A stretch of 64,000 nucleotides of DNA from Undibacterium sp049340185 (GTDB lineage: Bacteria; Pseudomonadota; Gammaproteobacteria; Burkholderiales; Burkholderiaceae_D), in the NCBI RefSeq assembly GCF_049340185.1, contig NZ_JBMPPC010000007.1, positions 124,001 to 188,000 of the forward strand. The letters are read 5' to 3'. Of this stretch, positions 24,341 to 32,402 are shown one piece after another. The notes below the pieces were generated by a model, which did no database searches, had not been told where the DNA came from, and saw only the letters and a program-made list of their open reading frames with translations. The position numbers were made by a program, and so were the translations under genes. Numbering within the stretch: the first letter of the stretch is position 1; every line of letters starts with the position of its first letter.

Positions 24341-25384
24341 ATGTTTAGCTTTTTCAAGAAAAAACCCAAAGAAGAAACCGTCCTCCCGCCGGTTGTCGCA
24401 ACCCAGGCAGCAGAGCTGGCTATCACGCCCGCCGAACCAGCGCCCGTGACCACGGCTGCGGCGGGCGATATCAATGCAGCAACACCAAAACAATCCTGGT
24501 TAAGCCGTCTTAAAGCCGGACTCTCAAAAACCTCGTCGAATCTGACCACCTTATTCGTTGGCGCGAGAATTGATGACGACCTGTACGATGAGCTGGAGGC
24601 CGCTTTATTAACAGCGGATGCAGGCGTCGAGGCAACCCAATTTTTACTAGATGGCTTGAAGAAAAAAGTTAAAGAACAGAAGCTGACCGAAGCAGAACAA
24701 GTGAAAGCAGCACTCAAAGTTTTGTTACTGGACTTATTAACACCATTACAAAAGCCTCTAGAGCTTGGGCGCTACCAACCTTTGGTGATGATGATTGCCG
24801 GTGTGAACGGTGCCGGTAAAACAACAACCATAGGCAAGCTCGCGAAACATCTGCAAAGCCACCAACAATCCGTGTTGTTGGCCGCTGGCGATACGTTCCG
24901 GGCAGCGGCACGTGAACAATTGACGATTTGGGGCGAGCGGAACAATGTCACGGTGATCTCTCAAGAATCCGGCGATCCGGCTGCGGTGGCTTTTGATGCG
25001 GTCGCATCTGCCAAGGCCCGCGGCACCGATGTAGTGATGGTAGACACCGCAGGCCGTTTACCGACGCAGTTGCATCTGATGGAAGAATTGAAAAAAATTA
25101 AGCGCGTGATTGCAAAAGGCATGGATGGCGCACCTCAGGAGGTGCTGTTAATCATCGACGGCAACACAGGACAAAATGCACTGGCGCAAGTAAAGGCATT
25201 TGATGATGCACTGGGCTTAACTGGTCTGGTGATCACGAAACTGGACGGTACCGCCAAAGGAGGCGTACTTGCGGCGATTGCTAAGACGCGCCCTGTCCCG
25301 GTTTATTTCATTGGTGTCGGTGAGCAGATAGAAGACTTGCAACCATTCAATGCCCAGGAATTTGTAGACGCCTTGTTGAATTAA
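24341..25384 (+). CDS. ftsY: Signal recognition particle receptor FtsY
   Basis: A 347-residue GTPase that docks SRP-ribosome complexes at the membrane. I choose the ATG giving MFSFFKKKPKEE, the usual amphipathic membrane-binding start; the frame extends 16 codons further up. After a short Ala/Pro-rich A region come the N domain and the G domain, with GVNGAGKTTTIGKLA, the DTAGRLPTQ box and TKLDGTAKGG. It heads a probable operon with ftsE (13 bp) and ftsX. Confidence 0.97.
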   Translation: MFSFFKKKPKEETVLPPVVATQAAELAITPAEPAPVTTAAAGDINAATPKQSWLSRLKAGLSKTSSNLTTLFVGARIDDDLYDELEAALLTADAGVEATQFLLDGLKKKVKEQKLTEAEQVKAALKVLLLDLLTPLQKPLELGRYQPLVMMIAGVNGAGKTTTIGKLAKHLQSHQQSVLLAAGDTFRAAAREQLTIWGERNNVTVISQESGDPAAVAFDAVASAKARGTDVVMVDTAGRLPTQLHLMEELKKIKRVIAKGMDGAPQEVLLIIDGNTGQNALAQVKAFDDALGLTGLVITKLDGTAKGGVLAAIAKTRPVPVYFIGVGEQIEDLQPFNAQEFVDALLN

Positions 25385-25397
25385 AAGGATCACGCCG

Positions 25398-26072
25398 ATG
25401 ATAGAGTTCCAGCAAGTCTCCAAGCAATATGCGCACGGCGCTTATGCGCTGCGCAATATATCGCTGAAGATCAATGATGGAGAACTGATTTTTCTTGCCG
25501 GACCATCAGGAGCTGGTAAATCAACCTTACTCAAAATGATCGCGGGCATAGAACGCGCCAGCACTGGTGTAGTCAGTGTGAACGGTCAGGATATCAGCAA
25601 GCTTAAATCAGGCAGCTTGCCTTATTTACGACGTAAGCTTGGCTTGATATTGCAAGACAAAGGCTTGCTTCTCGACAGAAGCGTGCTGGCAAATGTCATG
25701 CTGCCGCTGATTGTCACTGGGGCATCTGCCGCAGAAGCCGAAACCCGAGCGCGCGCTGCACTCGACAAAGTCAATCTGGCAGATAAGGCCGATGTATTTC
25801 CGCTCGCGCTTTCTGGCGGAGAGCAGCAACGTGTTGCAATCGCCCGTGCCATTGTCAACCGCCCACAAATCATTCTGGCTGATGAGCCTACAGCATTTCT
25901 TGATCGCGATAATGCAAATAAAGTCATCAGCGCGCTGAAAGCCTTTCAAAGTGCAGGCGTGACCTGCATTATCTCTAGCCATGATGAACAGTTTCTGGAT
26001 CAGGCAAGCCGCGTCATTTATTTGAACAAAGGTGAATTGTCAGACGCATGGCAATCGCCCATCGCAGCATAG
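25398..26072 (+). CDS. ftsE: Cell division ATP-binding protein FtsE
   Basis: A 224-residue ABC ATPase which with FtsX controls peptidoglycan hydrolase activation at the septum. Walker A GPSGAGKSTLLKM, signature LSGGEQQRVAIARAI and Walker B IILADEPTAFLD are intact, with the switch His in SSHDEQ. In the D-loop area the usual DEPTGNLD reads DEPTAFLD, a mild variation. It follows ftsY by 13 bp and precedes ftsX by 25 bp. Confidence 0.96.
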   Translation: MIEFQQVSKQYAHGAYALRNISLKINDGELIFLAGPSGAGKSTLLKMIAGIERASTGVVSVNGQDISKLKSGSLPYLRRKLGLILQDKGLLLDRSVLANVMLPLIVTGASAAEAETRARAALDKVNLADKADVFPLALSGGEQQRVAIARAIVNRPQIILADEPTAFLDRDNANKVISALKAFQSAGVTCIISSHDEQFLDQASRVIYLNKGELSDAWQSPIAA

Positions 26073-26097
26073 TCCAGGGAAGAAGAGGAAAAAATCG

Positions 26098-27012
26098 ATG
26101 TCCATCTGGTTACGTCAGCATTTGTTTGCCCTTAAAAGTGCCTTGTCGCACTTACGCTCTGGTCCGGGCAATTTTTTATTCAATGTATTGGTAGTAGCGA
26201 TTGCGCTCGCATTACCGATTGCAGGGTTGACGCTGATTGAAAATATTCGGCCTGTCTCTGCCCAACTCTCCATTGAACCGGAGATTAGCGTATTTCTTAC
26301 GCCTGACACCGCAAGATCAGATGCAACCGCTCTGTCGCTCACAATAAAAAAACTATTAAAAGATGCGAATATCAGCGCAAAGCTTAATTTTGTAACGAAA
26401 GACAAAGCGCTTGCCGCCTTAGAAGAAACATCTAGTCTGGCAGAAGTGCTATCTACTTTGGGTGGCAACCCGCTGCCCGACGCTTACATTTTGTCCTTGT
26501 CAAATTCCGACGCACATCGAGTTGAATTCTTAACGCAGCAGCTTAAAAGCTTACCGGGAGTTGATGTGGTACAAGTGGATTCTGCCTGGGTAAAACGATT
26601 GGCTGCACTGGTGCAGGTATTGCAGCTATCTTTACTCTTTCTGGCGATTACACTAAGTGTGGTCGTGGTCGTGGTGATTTTTAATGCCACGCGCTTGCAG
26701 GTGATTTCCCATCAGGCAGAAATTGCGATTGCCCGTTTATTAGGCGCAACCAATAGCTTCATCCATAGACCTTACTACTATACCGGCGCTTTATTGGGGT
26801 TTCTTGCCGGTGGCATCGCTTTGGGTTTAATTGCCCTGTCTTTGCGCCCGCTCAATCAAGCCATTGCAGAATTTGCTAAGTTATATGCATCGGAGTTTCA
26901 CTTAGTACCGCTGGGACTGGTAGCCAGCATAGTATTGCTTGCAACCAGCGTCGTGCTCGGACTATGTGGTGCCTTTCTATCGGTGAGAAGACAGCTATCG
27001 CGGCTGACCTGA
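26098..27012 (+). CDS. ftsX: Cell division protein FtsX
   Basis: A 304-residue membrane partner of FtsE. I start at MSIWLRQHLFALKSAL, because GAAGAGGAA lies upstream and it clears ftsE; the frame extends 22 codons up inside ftsE. One TM helix near 24-46 is followed by a periplasmic domain (about 50-170) and three C-terminal helices (about 175-300), the standard FtsX topology. The extracytoplasmic domain would contact murein-hydrolase regulators such as EnvC. Confidence 0.95.
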   Translation: MSIWLRQHLFALKSALSHLRSGPGNFLFNVLVVAIALALPIAGLTLIENIRPVSAQLSIEPEISVFLTPDTARSDATALSLTIKKLLKDANISAKLNFVTKDKALAALEETSSLAEVLSTLGGNPLPDAYILSLSNSDAHRVEFLTQQLKSLPGVDVVQVDSAWVKRLAALVQVLQLSLLFLAITLSVVVVVVIFNATRLQVISHQAEIAIARLLGATNSFIHRPYYYTGALLGFLAGGIALGLIALSLRPLNQAIAEFAKLYASEFHLVPLGLVASIVLLATSVVLGLCGAFLSVRRQLSRLT

Positions 27013-27179
27013 TTAATGATCAATCCAAGAGGAATTGCGAGGGGGGTGCCGATACGCACTTACTTCCAAATAATCCGAAACTTTTTTCTTAAATACCCCT
27101 CTAATTATCAATAGCAGTTTCAAATTAACCATTATTTTTTAATATAGTTTTTCTATATTAAGCATATAAATTTCGAGTA

Positions 27180-27206
27180 TTAGCACTCAACTCAAGAGAG
27201 TGCTAA
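27180..27206. promoter_or_regulatory. CIRCE operator (HrcA-binding site) upstream of rpoH
   Basis: TTAGCACTC at 27180-27188, a 9-base spacer and GAGTGCTAA at 27198-27206 form a perfect match to the CIRCE consensus. It lies 68 bp before the rpoH start codon and just downstream of AT-rich promoter-like sequence (TATATT, TATAAA). HrcA bound here would repress rpoH until heat shock titrates HrcA. Confidence 0.95.
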
Positions 27207-27274
27207 TATAAGAACTTGAAATTGGTGGTTTAGCCCAAAACTGTGGCTAAATCGGCAGCAAATAGGGAGGAAGA

Positions 27275-28171
27275 ATGAATCAATCATCGACATCTGTGAT
27301 GCCATCTTCGGATAGCACAGCGCTCGCTTTAGGCTTTACTGGCAGTCTGGGTAATATTGACGCCTATATTTCAGCGGTGAACCGCTTGCCTATGCTCACG
27401 CACGAGCAAGAGATCGATCTGGCGAAAAAACTTACCCAAAATAATGATTTGAGCGCCGCCCAACAACTGGTTATGTCGCACTTGCGCCTGGTTGTATCCA
27501 TCGCCCGCGGGTACCTCGGTTATGGCTTGCCACATGCTGATTTGATTCAAGAAGGCAATATTGGTCTGATGAAAGCCGTGAAACGCTTCGATCCTGATCA
27601 GGGTGTGCGCCTTGTGTCCTATGCGATGCACTGGATCAAAGCAGAAATGCATGAGTACATTTTGAAAAACTGGCGCTTGGTCAAAGTGGCGACGACTAAA
27701 GCACAACGTAAATTATTCTTTAATCTTCGTAGTCATAAAGAAGGTTTAGATTCAATGTCACCTAAACAGGTTGATGCATTGGCTAAAACTCTGGATGTCA
27801 AACGCGAAGAAGTCATCGAAATGGAAATGCGCTTATCCGGAAGAGATATTGCTCTGGATGCGCCAACTGACGATGACGACGATAAGTTTGCACCTATCGC
27901 GTATCTGAAAACAGAAAGCGAAGAACCAACCCGTGTTTTGGAAGCCCGTCAACGTGATCGTTTGCAAAGCGAAGGCTTAGAAAGCGCCTTGTCCAAACTT
28001 GATGCGCGCTCGCGTCACATCGTCGAGTCACGGTGGTTAAAAAATGATGATGGTTCTGGCTCAACATTACATGAATTAGCTGATGAGTATGGCGTTTCTG
28101 CGGAACGTATCCGCCAGATCGAAAGCGCTGCATTGAAGAAGATGAAAGGCGCTTTGGCTAGTTTTGCATGA
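27275..28171 (+). CDS. rpoH: RNA polymerase sigma-32 (heat-shock) factor
   Basis: A 298-residue sigma factor. Region 2 contains LVVSIARGYLGYGLPHADLIQEGNIGLMKAV-type sequence; the RpoH box QRKLFFNLR, diagnostic for sigma-32, follows; region 4 has the helix-turn-helix ELADEYGVSAERIRQIE. A strong GGGAGGA ribosome-binding site precedes the ATG. The gene is behind a CIRCE operator, so its transcription should be under HrcA, linking the two main heat-shock circuits. A hairpin terminator follows within 20 bp. It lies directly after ftsYEX with a 262-bp gap. Confidence 0.97.
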   Translation: MNQSSTSVMPSSDSTALALGFTGSLGNIDAYISAVNRLPMLTHEQEIDLAKKLTQNNDLSAAQQLVMSHLRLVVSIARGYLGYGLPHADLIQEGNIGLMKAVKRFDPDQGVRLVSYAMHWIKAEMHEYILKNWRLVKVATTKAQRKLFFNLRSHKEGLDSMSPKQVDALAKTLDVKREEVIEMEMRLSGRDIALDAPTDDDDDKFAPIAYLKTESEEPTRVLEARQRDRLQSEGLESALSKLDARSRHIVESRWLKNDDGSGSTLHELADEYGVSAERIRQIESAALKKMKGALASFA

Positions 28172-28189
28172 TCTGGAATCAGCCTAAAT

Positions 28190-28217
28190 AAAAAGCACTC
28201 CAAGGAGTGCTTTTTTT
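28190..28217. terminator. Bidirectional terminator between rpoH and SCO gene
   Basis: AAAAAGCACTCC (28190-28201) and GGAGTGCTTTTTTT (28204-28217) form a perfect stem with a two-base gap at its tip and T-runs in both directions. On the minus strand the stem begins at the SCO stop codon (28216-28218), so the terminator overlaps that gene's end. Confidence 0.88.
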
Positions 28218-28797
28218 ATTGCAGAAGTAATTTCAGATCGTGGACAATCGGTTCAGCGCCCTGTCCATGACGCAAAAACAAGCGTATTCGTCCCTCAGGA
28301 TCAAATACATAGCTACCTGCAGTGTGATCCATCGTGTAGGAACCTGGCGTCTTTCCCGGCACTTTTTGGTAATACACTTTAAAATCTTTCGCGACCTTAG
28401 CCGTGGCTGCCGCATCACCGTACATTCCTAGAAATCTGCGATCAAAATTAGGCACATATGCAGCTAATAAAGCCTGCGTGTCGCGCTCTGGATCAACCGT
28501 CACAAACAAGACCTGTACCTTATCGGATAAGGTTCCCAATTGCTTCATTACTGTCGCCATTTCAGCCATGGTTGTAGGACAGACATCCGGGCATTGTGTG
28601 TAGCCAAAAAAGATGACGACAGCCTTCCCTTTAAAATCAGACAGGGTGCGTGCTTTGCCGTTGTGATCAGTCAAGGAAAAGTCTTTGGCGTAGTCCAGAC
28701 CCGTCAAGTCCGTATTTGTAAACTGTGGAGCAGGTTTGCTGCATGCCACCATGAATAACATCAGCAGCACGCTGGCAAAGCGAATTAATGGAGTCAT
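28216..28797 (-). CDS. SCO-family copper chaperone for cytochrome oxidase
   Basis: A 193-residue lipoprotein: the signal sequence ends in a lipobox (FMVACSKP, Cys at about 19). The thioredoxin-like SCO domain has the copper-binding CPDVCPTT motif and the distal His in YTMDHTAGS. SCO proteins deliver Cu or reduce the CuA-site cysteines of oxidase subunit II. It is the last gene of the SURF1-thioredoxin-like-ctaA-ctaB-SCO group and overlaps ctaB by 4 bp, indicating coupled translation. Confidence 0.95.
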   Translation of the reverse strand: MTPLIRFASVLLMLFMVACSKPAPQFTNTDLTGLDYAKDFSLTDHNGKARTLSDFKGKAVVIFFGYTQCPDVCPTTMAEMATVMKQLGTLSDKVQVLFVTVDPERDTQALLAAYVPNFDRRFLGMYGDAAATAKVAKDFKVYYQKVPGKTPGSYTMDHTAGSYVFDPEGRIRLFLRHGQGAEPIVHDLKLLLQ

Positions 28798-29678
28798 AAT
28801 TTAATGTAGTGATCGACCAGCAATGCAGCAAACAGCAACGATAAATAAATAATAGAAAAAGCAAACGTCTTACGGGCAAGCACGTCATCATAATGACGAT
28901 AAATTCTCCATGCATACCAAAGGAAAATCGTACCGAGAATAACCGCACTGACCAGGTAAATTAATCCACTCATATGCACGGCATAAGGCAGCATGGTGGT
29001 CGCGAACAAAGCAATCGTATATAGCCAGATATGAAAACGAGTGAATTCCAGTCCATGCGTGATTGGCAGCATCGGTAAGCCGGATTTGGCATAGTCATCA
29101 CGGCGATACATTGCCAGAGCCCAGAAGTGCGGTGGCGTCCAGATGAAAATGATCAATACCAAAAGCCAGGCTTGCATGGGAACGTCGTTCGCAATCGCTG
29201 CCCAGCCAAGCGCCGGAGGCATCGCTCCGGATAAGCCACCGATCACGATATTTTGTGGCGTCGCCGGCTTCAGAATAATCGTATATATAACCGCATATCC
29301 GACAAAGGTAATAAAAGTGAGCCACATCGTGAGTGGATTCACCATGGTGTACAAAACCCACATCCCCAGTGCACCAATGACGCCGGAAAAAATCAAGATC
29401 TGCAAAGGATTGATTTCACCCTGAGCCGAAGCGCGTCTTGCCGTCCTGGCCATACGAGCATCAATTTCACGCTCAACCAGACAATTCACGGCAAATGCTG
29501 CTCCTGCCAATAACCAGATACCGATCGTTGCTGCGACGACGATTCGCCAATCTGGCAAATCTGGCGTAGCTAGGAACATACCTATCACCGCACAAAATAC
29601 CGCCAATTGTGTGACACGAGGCTTCGTCAAAGCCCAATATTGAGCCATTCGACTGGATGGAATACTAAGTGATGTCAT
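28794..29678 (-). CDS. ctaB: Protoheme IX farnesyltransferase (heme O synthase)
   Basis: A 294-residue UbiA-type prenyltransferase with about nine membrane helices. It adds a farnesyl group to heme B, making heme O for the oxidase. The Asp/Asn-rich motif is NCLVEREIDARMARTARR, and the second conserved region is WTPPHFWALAMYRRDDY. Its product is the substrate of CtaA, encoded just upstream on the same transcript (27 bp gap). Confidence 0.96.
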   Translation of the reverse strand: MTSLSIPSSRMAQYWALTKPRVTQLAVFCAVIGMFLATPDLPDWRIVVAATIGIWLLAGAAFAVNCLVEREIDARMARTARRASAQGEINPLQILIFSGVIGALGMWVLYTMVNPLTMWLTFITFVGYAVIYTIILKPATPQNIVIGGLSGAMPPALGWAAIANDVPMQAWLLVLIIFIWTPPHFWALAMYRRDDYAKSGLPMLPITHGLEFTRFHIWLYTIALFATTMLPYAVHMSGLIYLVSAVILGTIFLWYAWRIYRHYDDVLARKTFAFSIIYLSLLFAALLVDHYIKL

Positions 29679-29705
29679 AGAAAATCTAGGGGAGGAGGAC
29701 GCGTG

Positions 29706-30803
29706 CTACTTTTTATTACTGGTTGTTGCCGATACACTGACCACGTGTCTAAGGCGGTAGTTTAACATGCTCAGTAGCAGGACAAGTAAGGCCGCACCAC
29801 CGTTATGTAACACGGCGAGAAACAAGGGCCACGAGAAAAATACAGTCGAAACGCCTGTCAAAAACTGAACTCCGATAACCATCAGTAAGTACCGGCCCAG
29901 CGATGCCACATCAGTTTTTTTACGCGCCAGACAGGCGGTAATAAGGACCGCAATAATCACCAGCCAGGCAAAACTCCGGTGCACCCAATGAATCGCGACC
30001 AGTGCAGAGAAGGGCAAAAATGATCCGTCGGCTTTCTGACCCAACTGACGCCATAAGCTGAAACCATGCTCAAAATCCATTTCCGGAATAATGACACCAT
30101 GACACAAGGGATAGTCTTGGCAAGCTAAAGCAGCGTAGTTAGTACTAACCCAGCCACCGAGAGCGATTTGTATTGTGAGTAATATGAGCGCTATGGTTGC
30201 AAAAGTAACGAGTGGTTCAGGCTTTAATTTCTGTGTAGTAGCTGTGGCTTGCATTTGATTCTGACTGGCCAGTGACCAGGCTTGAATGGCAAGCAGTGAC
30301 ATGCCCAATAAAAGATGCGTCGTCACAATCACCGGCTGCAACTTCAAAGTCACCGTCCAGGCGCCAAATGCGCCCTGTACACACACAAGAAGAAATATCG
30401 ACGTTGGCAACCAGGGTGAGGTCAATAAATCTTTGCGTCGCCACCAGGCATAAACCATTTGCGCGACAATCAAGATACCCACACTCATCGCCAGATAACG
30501 ATGGATCATCTCTATCCATGCCTTTGACAACGTTACCGGTCCGGTCGGCATCAATGCCTGCGCGGCACTAATTTCATGGTGGGCTTGGAATGGATTGGCC
30601 TCGCCGTAGCAACCGGGCCAGTCCGGACAGCCCAAACCTGAGTCAGTCAGACGTGTAAATGCGCCAAACATGATCAGGTCAAAAGTCAGAAACATACTGA
30701 CCGAGATGAGTTTGTGATATTTACTTTGATCCTTTGACAGCCAGACAAGACTCAGCGGAATCGTCGCAAGAATCAAAGCCGTAATTGCAATTTGCATCCA
30801 CAT
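29706..30803 (-). CDS. ctaA: Heme A synthase (CtaA/COX15)
   Basis: A 365-residue eight-helix membrane protein that oxidises the C8 methyl of heme O to a formyl group. Conserved heme-ligand regions are visible: WIEMIHRYLAM and AIHWVHRSFAW. The substrate-side GAFTRLTDSGLGCPDWPGCYG segment carries the Cys pair near the first periplasmic loop, and a second cysteine pair is in ALACQDYPLCHG. It starts 2 bp after the thioredoxin-like gene on the same strand and feeds heme A to the caa3 oxidase. Confidence 0.95.
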   Translation of the reverse strand: MWMQIAITALILATIPLSLVWLSKDQSKYHKLISVSMFLTFDLIMFGAFTRLTDSGLGCPDWPGCYGEANPFQAHHEISAAQALMPTGPVTLSKAWIEMIHRYLAMSVGILIVAQMVYAWWRRKDLLTSPWLPTSIFLLVCVQGAFGAWTVTLKLQPVIVTTHLLLGMSLLAIQAWSLASQNQMQATATTQKLKPEPLVTFATIALILLTIQIALGGWVSTNYAALACQDYPLCHGVIIPEMDFEHGFSLWRQLGQKADGSFLPFSALVAIHWVHRSFAWLVIIAVLITACLARKKTDVASLGRYLLMVIGVQFLTGVSTVFFSWPLFLAVLHNGGAALLVLLLSMLNYRLRHVVSVSATTSNKK

Positions 30804-30805
30804 AT

Positions 30806-31417
30806 TTAACCTATTGCCGATGCCTTCAATAATTTACCGATATCCTTCTTCACCTTGTTCGGATCGGCATCTTTTGGGAAACGCATCATCAAATTACCTA
30901 GCGGATCAATTATATAAATATGATCGCTGATAACAGTATTCGCATCCACTGGCAGCCAGGATTTGAGCTTATCCTGACTTACGCTCAACATGCGCGTGCC
31001 GTCGTATTCGCGAATTAAAACGGTATCTACGGGTTTATTGTCAGTAATTAGCCAGACACGCTCTATGCGATCCATTTCCTTTCCCTGAATCAGGCGTAAC
31101 TGCCGCATGTCGTACATTTTTTTCTTACATGCGTCGGCGCACTCACCACTATCGGCTTGCAGCAAGATCCACTTACCTTTATACGCATCGAGCTCTTTTG
31201 ACTCACCGCCTAGCAAATGCGCATCAAGTTTAGGCATAGGGTAGGATCGGGGGTCCAGAATGACACCATAATTAGTTCTGCCTTCGGGTTTAATAACAAA
31301 ATAAAACAGGTAAGAGAGAAGCATCGGTGCAGCACAAACGGCTAAGACCAATAAAAGTTTCCAGCGACCTGCATGTTTACTATTCGGTTTTTCCACGACG
31401 ATATCCTGTAACCACAA
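30806..31417 (-). CDS. SCO-related thioredoxin-like membrane protein
   Basis: A 203-residue protein with one N-terminal membrane anchor (about residues 20-43) and a periplasmic thioredoxin-like domain. It carries a CxxxC motif (SGECADACKKK), spaced as in SCO proteins. The protein is probably a cytochrome oxidase assembly factor, given its place between SURF1 and ctaA. The distal copper-binding His of SCO is not obvious, although DHIYIIDP occupies the right region. Its start is uncertain: ATG at 31417 overlaps SURF1 by 38 bp, and a GTG at 31396 with AGGAT upstream is an alternative. Confidence 0.8.
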   Translation of the reverse strand: MWLQDIVVEKPNSKHAGRWKLLLVLAVCAAPMLLSYLFYFVIKPEGRTNYGVILDPRSYPMPKLDAHLLGGESKELDAYKGKWILLQADSGECADACKKKMYDMRQLRLIQGKEMDRIERVWLITDNKPVDTVLIREYDGTRMLSVSQDKLKSWLPVDANTVISDHIYIIDPLGNLMMRFPKDADPNKVKKDIGKLLKASAIG

Positions 31418-32093
31418 AAAATATAATTGCCATCAATGACAAGGCGTACCACTGAAACGCATAGGCCCGATGTTTATCAGAACCATCTGATAGCAGCGGC
31501 CAATCACGCTTTAATCCGTCCGCTAAATCCGAGGTTTGTTCCACAATCAGAGGATGTATTTTCCACCCTGTTTTTTGTGCTAATTCTGCTGGACTTACAT
31601 TTTGCAAGACTGCACCAGGTTTAATGACTTCAGCTTGCCCTAACTGCATTACATGACCAAAATTTTCATGCAATTGCCCTTCTAGCTGCACGATTCCCGA
31701 AGGGGTAACTAGCGGCGGCATATTTACCCGGTCATGTGCATTACGTGCTTGCCAACCTCTGCCGACCAAAACAAACTGATCCACACCTTCAATCTTAAAC
31801 GGCATAAGAACATAAAATCCTGCCACACCTTTTAATGGCCGGTTATCCAAATAAAGAGGCCACTCAGAGACAAAATGTCCCGTTAAGCTGACGCGCCGAT
31901 ATACGGAACCAAGGGAGGCAAATAGAACCTGAGAAGATAAAGCCGGTAACTTGGCGCGCTCGCGCATTGCCTGGGCAATTGTTTCTTTTTCCTGCGCCCT
32001 GCGAGTTTGCCATTGTCCCAGACTTATACCGATCGCACAGAGCAACAGTGTGATCAATAGAGGAATCCAGCGAAAACGAAACTTATTAAGCAT
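31380..32093 (-). CDS. SURF1-family cytochrome oxidase assembly protein
   Basis: A 237-residue protein with two membrane helices flanking a periplasmic domain: TM1 at about 9-28 (IPLLITLLLCAIGISLGQWQ), then the conserved VSLTGHFVSEWPLYLDNRP and VLVGRGWQARN, and TM2 near 212-230 ending in a basic tail. SURF1 proteins assist heme A insertion into oxidase subunit I. Its ATG is only 15 bp from the start of the divergent DUF2909 gene, so its promoter must lie inside that gene or transcription must come from further up. Confidence 0.93.
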   Translation of the reverse strand: MLNKFRFRWIPLLITLLLCAIGISLGQWQTRRAQEKETIAQAMRERAKLPALSSQVLFASLGSVYRRVSLTGHFVSEWPLYLDNRPLKGVAGFYVLMPFKIEGVDQFVLVGRGWQARNAHDRVNMPPLVTPSGIVQLEGQLHENFGHVMQLGQAEVIKPGAVLQNVSPAELAQKTGWKIHPLIVEQTSDLADGLKRDWPLLSDGSDKHRAYAFQWYALSLMAIIFFVVTGYRRGKTE

Positions 32094-32108
32094 TACAATA
32101 GAGGTTTT

Positions 32109-32327
32109 ATGAGTGGGCAGAACAGCATGAAAATCCTGGTAGCAATCGCTTTCTTTCTGATCATCTTTAGCATGGGATCTGCACTGGTTTACCTCATGAA
32201 AGATAAAGGCCGCAGTAATCGTACCGTCAAAGCGCTGGCTTTTCGGGTTGGTTTTTCGATTAGCCTGTTTCTCTTGATTTTACTGGCAAATCATTTTGGA
32301 CTGATTCAACCAACTGGCATCAGATAA
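32109..32327 (+). CDS. Twin-transmembrane protein (DUF2909)
   Basis: A 72-residue protein with two membrane helices (about 8-30 and 45-66) separated by a basic loop (MKDKGRSNRTVKALAFR). This is the pattern of the DUF2909 family, found in oxidase loci of beta- and gammaproteobacteria. GAGG lies seven bases before the ATG; a second ATG six codons later is possible. It is the only plus-strand gene inside the oxidase cluster, divergent from SURF1. Role unknown, probably in oxidase assembly. Confidence 0.85.
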   Translation: MSGQNSMKILVAIAFFLIIFSMGSALVYLMKDKGRSNRTVKALAFRVGFSISLFLLILLANHFGLIQPTGIR

Positions 32328-32354
32328 ATAAGCAATCAACTATTCACAACTAAC

Positions 32355-32382
32355 AAAAAGCCGCACATTGTGCGGCTTTTTT
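32355..32382. terminator. Bidirectional terminator, coxC and DUF2909
   Basis: AAAAAGCCGCAC (32355-32366) pairs with GTGCGGCTTTTTT (32370-32382) with T-runs on both sides. It stands between the convergent ends of the DUF2909 gene (32327) and coxC (32403) and serves both. Confidence 0.9.
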
Positions 32383-32402
32383 GTGTATGGCAAGTGTATC
32401 AG

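Noticed and set aside
24001..24717. 238-residue minus-strand frame overlapping ftsY
   Set aside because: More than half lies antisense to ftsY and the sequence shows no domain; a shadow.
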